A DNA stretch of 64,000 nucleotides, taken from contig NZ_PQHW01000002.1 of the NCBI RefSeq assembly GCF_003385215.1, positions 1 through 64,000 of the forward strand, read 5' to 3'. Both the position numbers and the translations under genes were made by a program. This document shows positions 8,811 through 17,866 of this stretch, piece by piece. The first letter of the stretch is position 1; each line of letters opens with the position of its first letter. Source of the stretch: Amycolatopsis thermalba (lineage in GTDB: Bacteria > Actinomycetota > Actinomycetes > Mycobacteriales > Pseudonocardiaceae). Under the pieces are notes generated by a model, which saw only the letters and a list, made by a program, of their open reading frames with translations, made no database searches and had not been told where the DNA came from.

Positions 8811-10690
8811 CCCCGCTCCTTCACCAGCTCGGTGAGCACGTCGGCGTACTCGGCGGCGTAGCCCGCCGGGTCCAGCCAGCCGTGCAGCTTCTCGTAGGCG
8901 GCCGCGGCGATCGCGCGCCGCCGGTCCGCCGGGGTGTCCAGGGCGCGCAGCAGCGCGACGGTGAGCGCGTCCGCGTCGTTGGGCTCGAACAGCCAGCCGC
9001 TGTGCCCGTCGGTGATCATCTCGCGCGCGCCGAACACGTCGCTGGCCACGACCGGCAGGCCGCAGCACACGGCCTCCAGGATCGAGCGCGGCAGCGACTC
9101 CACGTCGGAGCTGTTCACGAACATGTCCGCGGCCTCGAACCACGGCGCCGGGTCGCGCTGGATCGGCACCAGGTCGACCCAGTCGGTCAGGCCGGCCCGC
9201 TCGGTGAACTCGGCCAGCGCCAGCCCGTACGGCGACGGGTGGTGGCCGACGATGCTCAACCGGATCCCCGGGTGCGCGCGCCGGACCCGGTCCATCGCGC
9301 TGATCAGCAGGCCCTGGCCCTTGCGCGGCTCCAGCACGCCGACGTTGAGCAGCAGCGTGGTGTCCTCGGGGATGCCGAGTTTCCGCCGCGCGGCGCGACG
9401 GTCGCGTTCGGACACCTGACCGCCGTACGTGACCATCGGCGTGCCGTAGCGGATCGTGCGGCAGCGCGCCGGGCTGGAGAACGGCAGGAACATCTCGCGC
9501 GTGGCGTCGGCGACGAACAGCAACCGGTCCGCCTCGCGCAGCGTGCTCACCCACCGATCGCGCACCGGCGGCAGCAGACCGGCCGGACCCCAGTTCTGGT
9601 AGGAGAAGTCGTTCAGGTCGAAGCTTTCGTGCAGCACCCACGCGGTCGGCAGCCCGGCCCGGATCGCCGCGTCCGCGCCGGGGAACGCGCCCAGCGTGTT
9701 GACCAGCGCGACCGAGGCGTCGGTGCCGCGCGCGAACTGGGCCAGCTCGGCGATGTGCCCTTCGTAGGAGGCGACGTCGTGCACCCGGTACGGCGAGGTC
9801 AGGTGCACGTCGATGCCGTGCGCCTCGCAGTCGGCGCGCAGCTCGCCGTCCAGTTGCGTGATCACCGTGATGCGCCAGCCGTGCCGGGTCGCGAGCCGGT
9901 CCAGCAGCTCCTGCAACCACAACTGCCCGCCGCCGACCGCGAGGCTGTGCGTGAAGACCAGCACGTGCCGCGGATCGGTGGCGCCGCGCGGGCGGGTCAG
10001 CGCCGCGCGCGTGCGTTCCGCGAGGTGGGCGGCCAGCTTGACGTCGGAATCCTCCGCGGCGGGGTTGGACAGCACGACCTCGCGCGCCTCGGAGGTCCAC
10101 TCGCCGGACAGCTCGCCGCGGACGCGCACCCGCACCGACAGCGCGCGGTCCTCCCCGGCGGGCAGGTCGATCGGCACCCGCGCCTCGAACCCGCTGACCC
10201 CGGCGTCCGGGAAGTCCGGCAGGTGGTCGGCCACGTCCGGCCGCGGCAGGCGGGTGCGCGCGCGGATCGGCTCGCCGCCGTCGACGAGGACCTCGACCAG
10301 CGACGGCGCCCGCGAATCGAGCAGCACCCAGCCGCGCACGAACACCACATCGCCCTGCGGGTTGTCGCCGTGCTTCGGGGTGTCGATCTCGTACAGCCGC
10401 AACGGTTCCTCGTCACCGAAGCGGCCGACCTCGACGACGGCGCTGGTCAGCGCGTCCCCGTTCGCGGCCCGCACCACGACCTCGTGCCGCCCGGTCGGCA
10501 CCGGATCCGGCGTGCGGATCAGCAGGCCGGTCGTGCCCGGCGGCTCGGTGCCGGTGTCGTGCCGCCGCACCTCCGCCTCGGACGCTCCGATGTGGACGGT
10601 CACGGTCTCGCCCGCGGTGACCCAGCCGCGCAGCTCGAACAGGTGCCCCACCGGCCGTCCCGGCCGCACCAACCCGGCCGCTGTGTTCAT
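8807..10690 (-). CDS. GT4-family glycosyltransferase with N-terminal beta domain
   Basis: A 627-residue protein starting with ATG at 10690; that ATG overlaps the upstream methyltransferase stop. Residues ~1-200 form a beta-rich segment with features of carbohydrate-binding or Ig-like modules (FELRGWVTAGETVTVHIG, FVRGWVLLDS). From ~215 a GT-B/GT4 fold begins: HSLAVGGGQLWLQELL, then LNVGVLEPRKGQGLLI, and the donor-site stretch SLPRSILEAVCCGLPVVASDV...HSGWLFEP. GT4 enzymes are retaining transferases using nucleotide sugars. Position within the coupled cassette suggests assembly of an extracellular glycan. Confidence 0.9.
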   Translation of the reverse strand: MNTAAGLVRPGRPVGHLFELRGWVTAGETVTVHIGASEAEVRRHDTGTEPPGTTGLLIRTPDPVPTGRHEVVVRAANGDALTSAVVEVGRFGDEEPLRLYEIDTPKHGDNPQGDVVFVRGWVLLDSRAPSLVEVLVDGGEPIRARTRLPRPDVADHLPDFPDAGVSGFEARVPIDLPAGEDRALSVRVRVRGELSGEWTSEAREVVLSNPAAEDSDVKLAAHLAERTRAALTRPRGATDPRHVLVFTHSLAVGGGQLWLQELLDRLATRHGWRITVITQLDGELRADCEAHGIDVHLTSPYRVHDVASYEGHIAELAQFARGTDASVALVNTLGAFPGADAAIRAGLPTAWVLHESFDLNDFSYQNWGPAGLLPPVRDRWVSTLREADRLLFVADATREMFLPFSSPARCRTIRYGTPMVTYGGQVSERDRRAARRKLGIPEDTTLLLNVGVLEPRKGQGLLISAMDRVRRAHPGIRLSIVGHHPSPYGLALAEFTERAGLTDWVDLVPIQRDPAPWFEAADMFVNSSDVESLPRSILEAVCCGLPVVASDVFGAREMITDGHSGWLFEPNDADALTVALLRALDTPADRRRAIAAAAYEKLHGWLDPAGYAAEYADVLTELVKERG

Positions 10691-12750
10691 CGTCCCGCCT
10701 TCAACGTCTCTTCGGCGTCCTTGACCAGGATCAGCACGTCCTGGTGACCGTCCCAGCCCGCCTCGACATACCCGGCCAGGCGTAAGCGCGGGGTGAGGAC
10801 GTGCCCGGCCACCCACTCCGGCGTGCTCAGCGAGATGCCGTACCCGGGCTGTCCGGGGTAGTCCGCGTAGCCGAACCCGTGGTCACGGTAGTCCGCCAGC
10901 ACCCGGGCGTGGTCCCGCGCGGTCAGGCCGTACTCGCCGCCGTTGGCCATGCGCCACGCGACGCGGCGGCCGTGCGTGGTCACCACCGCGACCCCGCCCG
11001 GCGCGAGCGCGCGCTCGAAGTAGCCGAGCAGCGCGTCCCACGCCGCGATGTCCAGGTGGGTCAGCACCGAGCCGGACCAGATCAGGTCGATGTCGCTGAC
11101 CTGCGGGATCTCTTCGATGCGCACCGACGCGGGGAGCCCGATCGCGCCGAAGAACCGCACGCAGTGCTCGACGCCGTCGGCTTCGATGTCCGAGGCGATC
11201 AGTTCGGCGTCCGGGAAGGCGGCGCGGAACGTGCGCAGCACCCGGCCGTAGCCGCAGCCGAAGTCGAGCACCCGCCGCGGCGCCGGCCGCCCGGCGGCCT
11301 CCAGGCCGTGCAGGCACGCCCGCAACGCCTGCCCCGCCACCGCGAAGTAGTGCTCGGTGTTGCCGCGGAACATCGAGTCGCCGGGCGCGATGATCCGGTC
11401 GACGCGCGCCATCGTGTGGGCGACCCGCGCGTCCAGCTCGGTCGGTCCGGCGGGGTGCCGTCCGGTTTCTTCGGCGAGACGGCGGCGCCAGGCCAGGCGC
11501 ATCGCGTCCCGTTCGTGGTCCAGACCAGGTCCCGCGGTGATGCCGCAGCGGCGGATCGCCTGGAACTCCGCCTCGCGCTCGGCGGCCAGGTCGACGAACG
11601 CGGTCGGCCGGTCGAGCAGGACACCGAGCCACGCGGCCAGGTCCCGCACCGTCGTGCCGGGCGCGGCGCCGGTCCAGCCCGCCCGGGCCAGCTCGTCGGC
11701 GAGCAGCAGCAGGCCGCGGTCGATCACCTGCTCGGCGGCGGTCCCGGCGCGCACCCACTCCAGGTCGATCGCCCGCGGCGGGTCGGTCACCAGCACGTTG
11801 GCCGGGATCAGGTCCCACGATGGGTCCGCCCGCACCAGCTCCGCCCACGCGGTCAGCAGTTCCGCGGCGCGCCACGGCTGCTCGATCAGCACCTCGGGCA
11901 GGGCCGGGGCGTCCACCACGACGTCCGTCCACTCGCGCACGGCGACCGGGCCGGGTTCCTGCGGCAGCAGGGGAGTGCGGTGGATCTCGCCGCCGACCAC
12001 GTCCGCCCGGGTGCACCAGCGGGCCGCGCGGTCGGTGTTGAAGTAGGTGGCGAGCACGTCTTCCGGCCACAGGTCCACGGCGGGTTCCCCGGCCGAGGCG
12101 AGGAACAGCAGACCGTCCACGGTGTCCAGTCCGAGCCCGCCCTCGACCAGTTCGGCCCAGCGCTCGTCCCGGCCGGCCAGCTCGACCGCCAGCCGCGGGT
12201 GGTGCTCCAGCAGCTCGGCGGTGATCACGGCACGCGTGATCCGGTGGTCGGGCAGGCAGCCGAGGACCTTGTGGACGGTCAGTCCGGCCTCGGTCAGCTG
12301 CCGCTCCCAGTGGCGGCGCGACTGCCCACCAGGCCGGCTGACGCCCAGCCGGTTCGGCACGGCCAGGCACAGCACGCCGCCGGGCTTGAGCCGGTCGGCG
12401 TGCTCGACGCCGGCCGCGACGACCAGGTCGTACCGGTCGCCGGGAACCGCGTCGAGCACCCGCACCCCGGGCAGATCGGCGGTCCGGGCCCGCACGACGT
12501 CCGCGTGGTCCGGCTCGACCGCGTCGACCCGCGCCACCCGCTCACCGAGGTATCGCGTCACCGCGCCGTGCCCCGCGCCCACCTCCAGCACGTGCGCGTC
12601 CGGCGGCAACCGGAGCGCCCGCAACACGTTCGCCCGGCCGTGGTCGAGCTGGTCCCGCTCGGCCGGAGCCAGCGCCGCGAAGTGCAGCTCGTCGGACAGC
12701 GCGGTGTGATCGGCGGCGTGGCGGATGATCTCGGCGACCAGGTCGCTCAC
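10687..12750 (-). CDS. Multidomain protein with two SAM-methyltransferase domains
   Basis: A ~687-residue protein. I chose GTG 12750, five bases after a GGCGGGT site; a TTG at 12756 is in frame and would overlap the upstream stop. It contains two Rossmann methyltransferase domains: the first has VLEVGAGHG at ~53-61, the second has VLDFGCGYGRVL near ~495 plus a WSGSVLTHL post-motif. Between them, near ~310-335, lies DLIPANVLVTDPPRAIDLEW. That resembles the catalytic and metal-binding motifs of aminoglycoside/choline-kinase-like phosphotransferases (DxxPxN...IDxE). It heads a four-gene coupled cassette with two glycosyltransferases, so it may modify or cap the growing glycan. Whether the middle domain is an active kinase is unknown. 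Confidence 0.85.
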   Translation of the reverse strand: MSDLVAEIIRHAADHTALSDELHFAALAPAERDQLDHGRANVLRALRLPPDAHVLEVGAGHGAVTRYLGERVARVDAVEPDHADVVRARTADLPGVRVLDAVPGDRYDLVVAAGVEHADRLKPGGVLCLAVPNRLGVSRPGGQSRRHWERQLTEAGLTVHKVLGCLPDHRITRAVITAELLEHHPRLAVELAGRDERWAELVEGGLGLDTVDGLLFLASAGEPAVDLWPEDVLATYFNTDRAARWCTRADVVGGEIHRTPLLPQEPGPVAVREWTDVVVDAPALPEVLIEQPWRAAELLTAWAELVRADPSWDLIPANVLVTDPPRAIDLEWVRAGTAAEQVIDRGLLLLADELARAGWTGAAPGTTVRDLAAWLGVLLDRPTAFVDLAAEREAEFQAIRRCGITAGPGLDHERDAMRLAWRRRLAEETGRHPAGPTELDARVAHTMARVDRIIAPGDSMFRGNTEHYFAVAGQALRACLHGLEAAGRPAPRRVLDFGCGYGRVLRTFRAAFPDAELIASDIEADGVEHCVRFFGAIGLPASVRIEEIPQVSDIDLIWSGSVLTHLDIAAWDALLGYFERALAPGGVAVVTTHGRRVAWRMANGGEYGLTARDHARVLADYRDHGFGYADYPGQPGYGISLSTPEWVAGHVLTPRLRLAGYVEAGWDGHQDVLILVKDAEETLKAGR

Positions 12751-12752
12751 GA

Positions 12753-13961
12753 TCAACCCGCCGGATAGGGCAGCAGCATCGAGCGGACGGTCCGCTGGTA
12801 GGCGCCCGACAGGGCGGCCTCGTCGGCCAGGTCGCCCTGGGTCACGTTGACGCGGATCAGGTTGTTGCCCGACACCCAGGTGCCCCGGTACACGATCGGC
12901 GAGGCGACCAGCTTGTGGAACACCACCTGCGGCGGGATGTTCGGCAGCTGGTCGTTGATCAGCACCAGGCCGTTGCGGACGTAGTACTGGCGCAGCTGGC
13001 CGGCGAGCGCGGTCGCGGTGGCCGAGCTGTCCAGCGGGATGACCGTCACCGAGATCTTCTCGTTGCCGGGGCCGCTGGCGTCCGGCTGGCGCTGCGAACC
13101 GCGCCAGGCGACCTCCTCCACCGAGCGGCCGCTCAGCAGCGCCGCCTCACCGGAGTCCATGATGCCCAGGTCGACCAGCCTGGTGACCGGCAGCAGACCG
13201 CTCTGGCCGTCGGCGGTGCCCTCGGTCGGCGGGATCTTGTCCAGCAGCGCCTGGTTGGGCGAGTTGCTCGCGACGCTCGACGTGGGCGGCGCCTGCGTGG
13301 TCGTCGGGCCGGCCTGGTCGTCGTCACCGCCGGAGGTGGTCAGGAAGATCGTCAGACCCGCGGCGACCAGCACCACGACGACCGCGACCGAGATCCAGAC
13401 GGCCTTGCCCTTGCCCTTGGACGGCTTGTCGTCGAACGCCTCCGGGCCCTGCGCGACCGGGCTGATCGGCGGGAAGTCGGAGCCGCCCCACGGCGGGCTC
13501 ACGTCGGACTCGGGCGCGTTCCACGGCTGCTGCACCGGCTGCGGACCGGAGTGCGGGAAACCCCCCGGCGGGGAGGCGGGGAAGCCCGCGGGCGGCGACT
13601 GCGGCGCGGGCGGGTTGGCCACGTACTGGGTGCGCTCCGGGTCGGCCGGCGGCCGGGCCTGCCAGTTCGGCGAGACGGCCTGCGTCGGCTCGGCGGAGAA
13701 GTTCTGCTGCTGGGGCGGCTGTGGCGTGCCCTGCGGCGGGCTGATCGGCGCGATCACCTGCGTCGAGTCGGCGGAGTTGTCCTGCTGGGGCGGCGGCTGC
13801 GGGGGCGTCGGCTGCGGGGGCTGCGGCGGTTGCGGCGTGCTTTCGCTGTAGGACACCGCGGACGAGAGCACCTGGTCGCGGCGGACGCGGTAGTCGTCCG
13901 CGGAGAGACGTCCCGAGGCAAGCTCTTCGTCCAGCTTGCGCAACTCCTCCTGCCAGGACAC
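12753..13961 (-). CDS. Proline-rich single-span membrane protein, SHOCT-like N-terminus (paralogue 1)
   Basis: A 402-residue protein starting with GTG at 13961. Residues 1-35 (MSWQEELRKLDEELASG then DDYRVRRDQVL) match the short amphipathic SHOCT-like module. A long cytosolic Pro/Gln/Ser-rich region follows, including QPPQPPQPTPPQPPPQQ, then one membrane helix at ~182-205 (VWISVAVVVVLVAAGLTIFL). The outside domain of ~195 residues has a Thr/Ser linker and ends SMLLPYPAG. The same architecture and opening motif occur in the protein at 15740-17251, on the other side of the AftB-like gene. The outer domain family is not recognised. A role in cell-envelope biogenesis or sensing is suggested by position only. 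Confidence 0.85.
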   Translation of the reverse strand: MSWQEELRKLDEELASGRLSADDYRVRRDQVLSSAVSYSESTPQPPQPPQPTPPQPPPQQDNSADSTQVIAPISPPQGTPQPPQQQNFSAEPTQAVSPNWQARPPADPERTQYVANPPAPQSPPAGFPASPPGGFPHSGPQPVQQPWNAPESDVSPPWGGSDFPPISPVAQGPEAFDDKPSKGKGKAVWISVAVVVVLVAAGLTIFLTTSGGDDDQAGPTTTQAPPTSSVASNSPNQALLDKIPPTEGTADGQSGLLPVTRLVDLGIMDSGEAALLSGRSVEEVAWRGSQRQPDASGPGNEKISVTVIPLDSSATATALAGQLRQYYVRNGLVLINDQLPNIPPQVVFHKLVASPIVYRGTWVSGNNLIRVNVTQGDLADEAALSGAYQRTVRSMLLPYPAG

Positions 13962-14117
13962 CCGGTAGCCCCCTAATCTGCTCTGGACGAGGCGGAACGC
14001 GTCCGCCGGATAGCGCTACGGTGACGACGCACATTGTGCACGCCTACCCTGCTCATCGCCGGTGAGGGTCGTTTCGTGACCTTGTCCGGGGAGGCTGTGG
14101 ATCGAGGAGGGGGCGAA

Positions 14118-15743
14118 ATGGCGGCACGCTGGCCTGCCGTGGCCGCGGTCGCCGGGGGTACCGCGCTCATCGGGCTGCACGGGTGGTCGTACGGGAACTG
14201 GATCAACGACGACGCGGCGATCACGTTCGCGTACGCGCGTGACCTGGTCGACGGCGCGGGGCCGGTGCTCCAGCCCGGCGCGGAGCCGGTCGAGGGGTTT
14301 TCCAACCCGGCCTGGCTCGTCCTGTTGATGCTGGGCAAGGTGTTGCGCCTGTTCGACACGGGCGCGATCTTCGGGGTGCCCGACTACGTGCTGTTCCCGA
14401 AGGCGCTCGGATTGGCGTGTTGCGCGGGCGTGCTCGCGGCGTGCCACTTCGCGGTGAAACGCGTCACGCGATGGGCGTGGCTGGTGACGTTGTTCGCCGG
14501 CGGGTTGCTGGCCGCGATCCCGTCGTTCGTGATCTGGTCGCTGTCCGGGCTGGAGAACCCGCTGTACGCGCTGGCGGTGGCGTGGCTCGCGGCGCTGCTG
14601 TTCCGGGCGGTGGCGGAGGGGCGGGTGCCCGAGGTGCGGATCGGGTTGTGCGCCGGGCTGCTGGCCGTGCTGGCGGCGCTGACCAGGCCGGACGGCGCGA
14701 TCTTCGTGGTGGTGTACCCGGTGGTGGCGCTGGTCTTCGCGCGGCGGCTGGTGCCGGTTCTCATCTCGGTGCTGGCGTTCGCCGTCCCGTACGGCGGCTA
14801 CTTGCTGTGGCGGCACGCGGAGTTCGGGCGGTGGGTGCCGAACACGGCGGTGGCGAAGAACCAGCAGCCGCCGTCGTGGTCGGACGCCGGGCGTGTGGTG
14901 GAGCCGGTGGAGTACCTCGGCTGGCCCGTGGTGCTGGCCGGGCTGGCGACCGTGGCGCTGGCGTTTTGGCTGGTCCCGGCGCTGCGGCGGCCGCTGGTGG
15001 CGTGGCTGGTGCCGCTGGTGCTGGCGCTGGCCGCGTACTGCGTGCTCAACCCGGAGCCGGGCGGCGAGTTCCGGTTCGCGACTCCCTTGTGGACGATGGC
15101 GGCGCCGGTCGCGGCGCTGTCGGCGGTCGAGGTGATGCGGGCGCTGTCGGTGCGGTGGCGGGCGGTGCTGGCGGTCGTGCTGGTGGCGGCGGCGGTGCCG
15201 AGCGCGCCCGCGCTGGCCGATTCGGGTCGCGGGTTCGCGAACGGGCCGGTGGTGCCGCTGTGCCAGATCGCGGAGCGGTACGGGCGGCTGTTCAACGGGT
15301 ACGCGGACACGATCGGCCTGCGGGCGGGGTCGGTGCTGCTGCCGGACATCGGCGGGACCGCGCTGACCAGCCGGTTGCGGGTGGTGGATTCGGTCGGGCT
15401 GGCCGACGCGCGCATCGCCGACCTGGTGTCGACGGGCGATTTCGCGGGGCTGCGGGATCACCTGTTCGACGAGGTCAAGCCGACGTTCATCCACACGCAC
15501 GTGCCGTGGAGCGACGTGACGGGGCTGACGTCGGACGCGCGCCTGGCCGTCGACTACGCGGCGGTGGTGCTGGACCGGACGGGCAAGAACGGCGACTGGG
15601 TGCGGCTGGACGCCCTCGACGGGGACGACCTGGTGAACCTGCGCGCGTACGCGCGGGTGACCGTGCCGCGGGTGGAGACCGAGCGCGCGGCGGCGGTGAC
15701 CGGCCGCTGCGGTGACGTGCTGCGGCCGGGCCAGGTGCCCTAG
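14118..15743 (+). CDS. AftB-like GT-C membrane glycosyltransferase
   Basis: A 541-residue polytopic protein starting with ATG at 14118 after a strong GAGGAGGGGG site. An in-frame upstream GTG at 14034 lacks a site. An early extracytoplasmic loop holds the Asp-Asp pair (WINDDAAITFAYARDLV) typical of GT-C polyprenyl-phosphate-dependent transferases. About ten hydrophobic segments follow, then a C-terminal soluble part of ~150 residues. The overall layout and the GxxPVEGFSNPxW stretch resemble AftB, which adds terminal beta-1,2-arabinofuranose to cell-wall arabinan from decaprenyl-phospho-arabinose. It converges on, and overlaps by four bases, the second proline-rich paralogue. The family call is strong; the exact acceptor is inferred. 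Confidence 0.85.
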   Translation: MAARWPAVAAVAGGTALIGLHGWSYGNWINDDAAITFAYARDLVDGAGPVLQPGAEPVEGFSNPAWLVLLMLGKVLRLFDTGAIFGVPDYVLFPKALGLACCAGVLAACHFAVKRVTRWAWLVTLFAGGLLAAIPSFVIWSLSGLENPLYALAVAWLAALLFRAVAEGRVPEVRIGLCAGLLAVLAALTRPDGAIFVVVYPVVALVFARRLVPVLISVLAFAVPYGGYLLWRHAEFGRWVPNTAVAKNQQPPSWSDAGRVVEPVEYLGWPVVLAGLATVALAFWLVPALRRPLVAWLVPLVLALAAYCVLNPEPGGEFRFATPLWTMAAPVAALSAVEVMRALSVRWRAVLAVVLVAAAVPSAPALADSGRGFANGPVVPLCQIAERYGRLFNGYADTIGLRAGSVLLPDIGGTALTSRLRVVDSVGLADARIADLVSTGDFAGLRDHLFDEVKPTFIHTHVPWSDVTGLTSDARLAVDYAAVVLDRTGKNGDWVRLDALDGDDLVNLRAYARVTVPRVETERAAAVTGRCGDVLRPGQVP

Positions 15744-17251
15744 TTCGGCGGGAGGGCCGTGGCCAGGGAGGTCTTGGTCTGGGCGAGGCGTTCGGCCAGG
15801 GCGGCCGGGTCGCCGTCGAGGCCCTGGGAGACCCAGATCGCGACGGCGTAGCTGCCCGAGGTGTACCACGTGCCGCTCATCTGCCCGGCCGAGTTGCTGC
15901 CGGTGACGGCCTTGGCGTCGGTCGAGCCGGAGGGGACGGTCTGCAGGCCGGCGCTGAGGGAGTGCTCGTAGAGGCCGCGGGTGATGGTGGCGGCTGCGGC
16001 GGGCGAGCCGGCGGGGACGACCAGGACGAGGTAGCCCTGCGGGCCCTGGGCGGAGCCGCGGAAGATGACCTGGCCGGCGCCGTTGTCCTTGAAGAGCTGG
16101 CCTTCCTCGCGGGAGTACAGCTTGAGGTCGATGCCCTGGTCGACGGTCAGGGTGCCGTTGTTGGAGCTCGGGGTGCCCGGCAGGGTCGGCAACCGAGCCT
16201 CGACGGCCTCCGGTGAGCTGGCGGCGGAGGTGGTCGGCCCGGCGGTCGTGGCGGTGGTGTTCTGGTCGCGCAGGAACCACACGCCGGCCGCGACCATGGC
16301 GATGACCACGACGACGCCGAGGGTGATGAACAGCCAGGTCGGCTTGCGCTTGGGAGGCGCCTGGAGCCGCGGCGCCGGGTCGAAGGGCATGGGCTGCTGG
16401 CGGGGCGCGTGCAGCGGAGGCGGCGGAGCCATGCTGGGCAGGGCCCGCGCGGGCGGCGGCACGGGGTTCGTGATGACGGTGGGCGCGTCCTCGATGGAGG
16501 GGAAGCGCATGGAGTCGGTGGCCCGCTCGTCGGCCGGGCTGGGGGCGCTGGTGGGCTTGTCGGTGGCGAGCAGCTGAGCCGAGATGCTCTGGGTGGGCCC
16601 CTCTTCGGTGGCAAGAGCACCAAGCTGCGGCTGCTGACCCGGCTCCTCACCCGGCTGCGACTGACCTGGCTGCGGCTGCTGGCCCTGCTGCGACTGACCG
16701 GGCTGCGGCTGCTGCCGCTGCTCCGGCTGGCCCGGCTGTGGCTGCTGGCCCTGGACCGCACCCGGCTGCTGCACCTGGCCAGCCGGTACCTGGCCCAGCC
16801 CGGCATCAGCCGGACTCTGCCCAGCCTGCGGCTGGCCACCCTGGGCCGGACCGGGTGGAACCTGGCCATGCCCGGTGTCAGCGGGGCTGTGTCCACCCTG
16901 CGGCTGCCCGTTCTGCGGCTGCCCGTCCACGCCTACGGGCGGCGTGGCCTGCCCCGGCTGACCCTGCGGCGGGTGCCCCTGCCCCCAGTGCGGCGGCACC
17001 ACACCGTGCGGATCCTGCGGCGGCCACGGAGCCTGCCCCGGCTGCGGCGCGAACCCCGGAGCGGCCGGATTCGCACTCTGCCACTGGGGCGCCCCATCAA
17101 CCCGCCCCCGCGGCGAGGCCACCGACGCCGGAGCCACGTTCCCGGACGCGGCGGCGAGCAGCTCGTCCCGCATCTTGCGATGCTGGTGCTGGGTGATGGT
17201 CCCGTTGGCGAGCTCAGCGTCCAAACGGCGCAGCTCATCCTGCCAACTCAT
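15740..17251 (-). CDS. Pro/Gln-rich single-span membrane protein, SHOCT-like N-terminus (paralogue 2)
   Basis: A 503-residue paralogue of the protein at 12753-13961, starting with ATG at 17251. It opens with MSWQDELRRLDAELANGTIT, nearly the same as its paralogue. A ~270-residue cytosolic region is dominated by Gln, Pro and Gly, including a stretch of QPQPGQ-like repeats. One membrane helix lies at ~303-328 (WLFITLGVVVVIAMVAAGVWF). An outside domain of ~170 residues follows (DQGIDLKLYSREEGQLF ... TSLATALPPN). It overlaps the end of the AftB-like gene tail-to-tail. The long disordered cytosolic arm suggests protein-protein interaction; no enzymatic domain is visible. Confidence 0.85.
   Translation of the reverse strand: MSWQDELRRLDAELANGTITQHQHRKMRDELLAAASGNVAPASVASPRGRVDGAPQWQSANPAAPGFAPQPGQAPWPPQDPHGVVPPHWGQGHPPQGQPGQATPPVGVDGQPQNGQPQGGHSPADTGHGQVPPGPAQGGQPQAGQSPADAGLGQVPAGQVQQPGAVQGQQPQPGQPEQRQQPQPGQSQQGQQPQPGQSQPGEEPGQQPQLGALATEEGPTQSISAQLLATDKPTSAPSPADERATDSMRFPSIEDAPTVITNPVPPPARALPSMAPPPPLHAPRQQPMPFDPAPRLQAPPKRKPTWLFITLGVVVVIAMVAAGVWFLRDQNTTATTAGPTTSAASSPEAVEARLPTLPGTPSSNNGTLTVDQGIDLKLYSREEGQLFKDNGAGQVIFRGSAQGPQGYLVLVVPAGSPAAAATITRGLYEHSLSAGLQTVPSGSTDAKAVTGSNSAGQMSGTWYTSGSYAVAIWVSQGLDGDPAALAERLAQTKTSLATALPPN
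16620..16780 (-). repeat. In-gene repeats encoding QPQPGQ-like motifs
   Basis: Within the Gln/Pro-rich arm of paralogue 2, short units (CTGCGGCTGCTG and variants on the plus strand) recur in phase. They encode repeated (Q/S)QQPQPGQ segments. Such tracts expand and contract easily, so length may vary between strains. Confidence 0.6.
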
Positions 17252-17347
17252 CCCGGGGCTCCTCGGTCAACTTGCGCGCGGTGGACGTCACCGAGAAGAT
17301 AGCGCGATCAAGCCCCCGGCGGTGGCGGATGTGTCCGATCCGCCCGC

Positions 17348-17866
17348 CTAGCCCTTCGGCAGCAGAGGCTCAACCCTCTCGGCGAGCGTTCTGGCATTCG
17401 GACAGGCCTGAGCGTTCTCGCTGTATCGGACCATCGTCACCACCACCAGGGCGCGTGCATGTTCTCCGACCTCGATCGCCACTGCGCATGCGCTCGCCGA
17501 CACATCCGCCTGCATAGCGTTGCGACCGTTGACCGAGATGTTCACCACGCCAGTGTTCGTGGTGGCGAATTCACCCAGTCCTTGCACTGAATCCAGCGCC
17601 AAGGCGTAGGACGCAAAGTCGGGCTTGAGGGCGACGCACTGATTGCGTGGACTCTTGTTTTCTCCCTGGTTGAATCCCTGTCCGGCGTTGAGGTCGTCCA
17701 AGATCCGGCAAGCGTTCATTCCGGCGAAGACATCGGAGTTGGCTGAGGAGCTTGGGGCCGGCGCTGGTGATGGTGTCCCGGCAACGGTGCTCGTGCACGC
17801 CGTCACGGACAAAGCCAGGCAGGCAGCGCTCACGAGAGCCTGGCCGAGACGATTGTGGATGCTCAC
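17348..17866 (-). CDS. DUF3558-type lipoprotein
   Basis: A 172-residue lipoprotein starting with GTG at 17866, overlapping the upstream stop (GTGA). The signal peptide ends in lipobox SVTAC with acylated Cys24, followed by a Thr/Ser/Pro linker. The mature part has the DUF3558 pattern: an early Cys in NACRILDD, a Cys in NQCVALKP, a Cys in ASACAVAIEVG, and a C-terminal QACPNARTLAERVEPLLP. DUF3558 lipoproteins are common in Pseudonocardiaceae, often beside ESX-like small proteins as here. Third-position G/C bias is weaker than in neighbouring genes. Function unknown; attached to the outer face of the membrane. Confidence 0.88.
   Translation of the reverse strand: MSIHNRLGQALVSAACLALSVTACTSTVAGTPSPAPAPSSSANSDVFAGMNACRILDDLNAGQGFNQGENKSPRNQCVALKPDFASYALALDSVQGLGEFATTNTGVVNISVNGRNAMQADVSASACAVAIEVGEHARALVVVTMVRYSENAQACPNARTLAERVEPLLPKG

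Noticed and set aside
8882-10747. A 600-codon plus-strand open frame opposite the GT4 gene
   Set aside because: Composition is Arg/Gly/Gln-rich and featureless; the minus strand encodes a clear glycosyltransferase.
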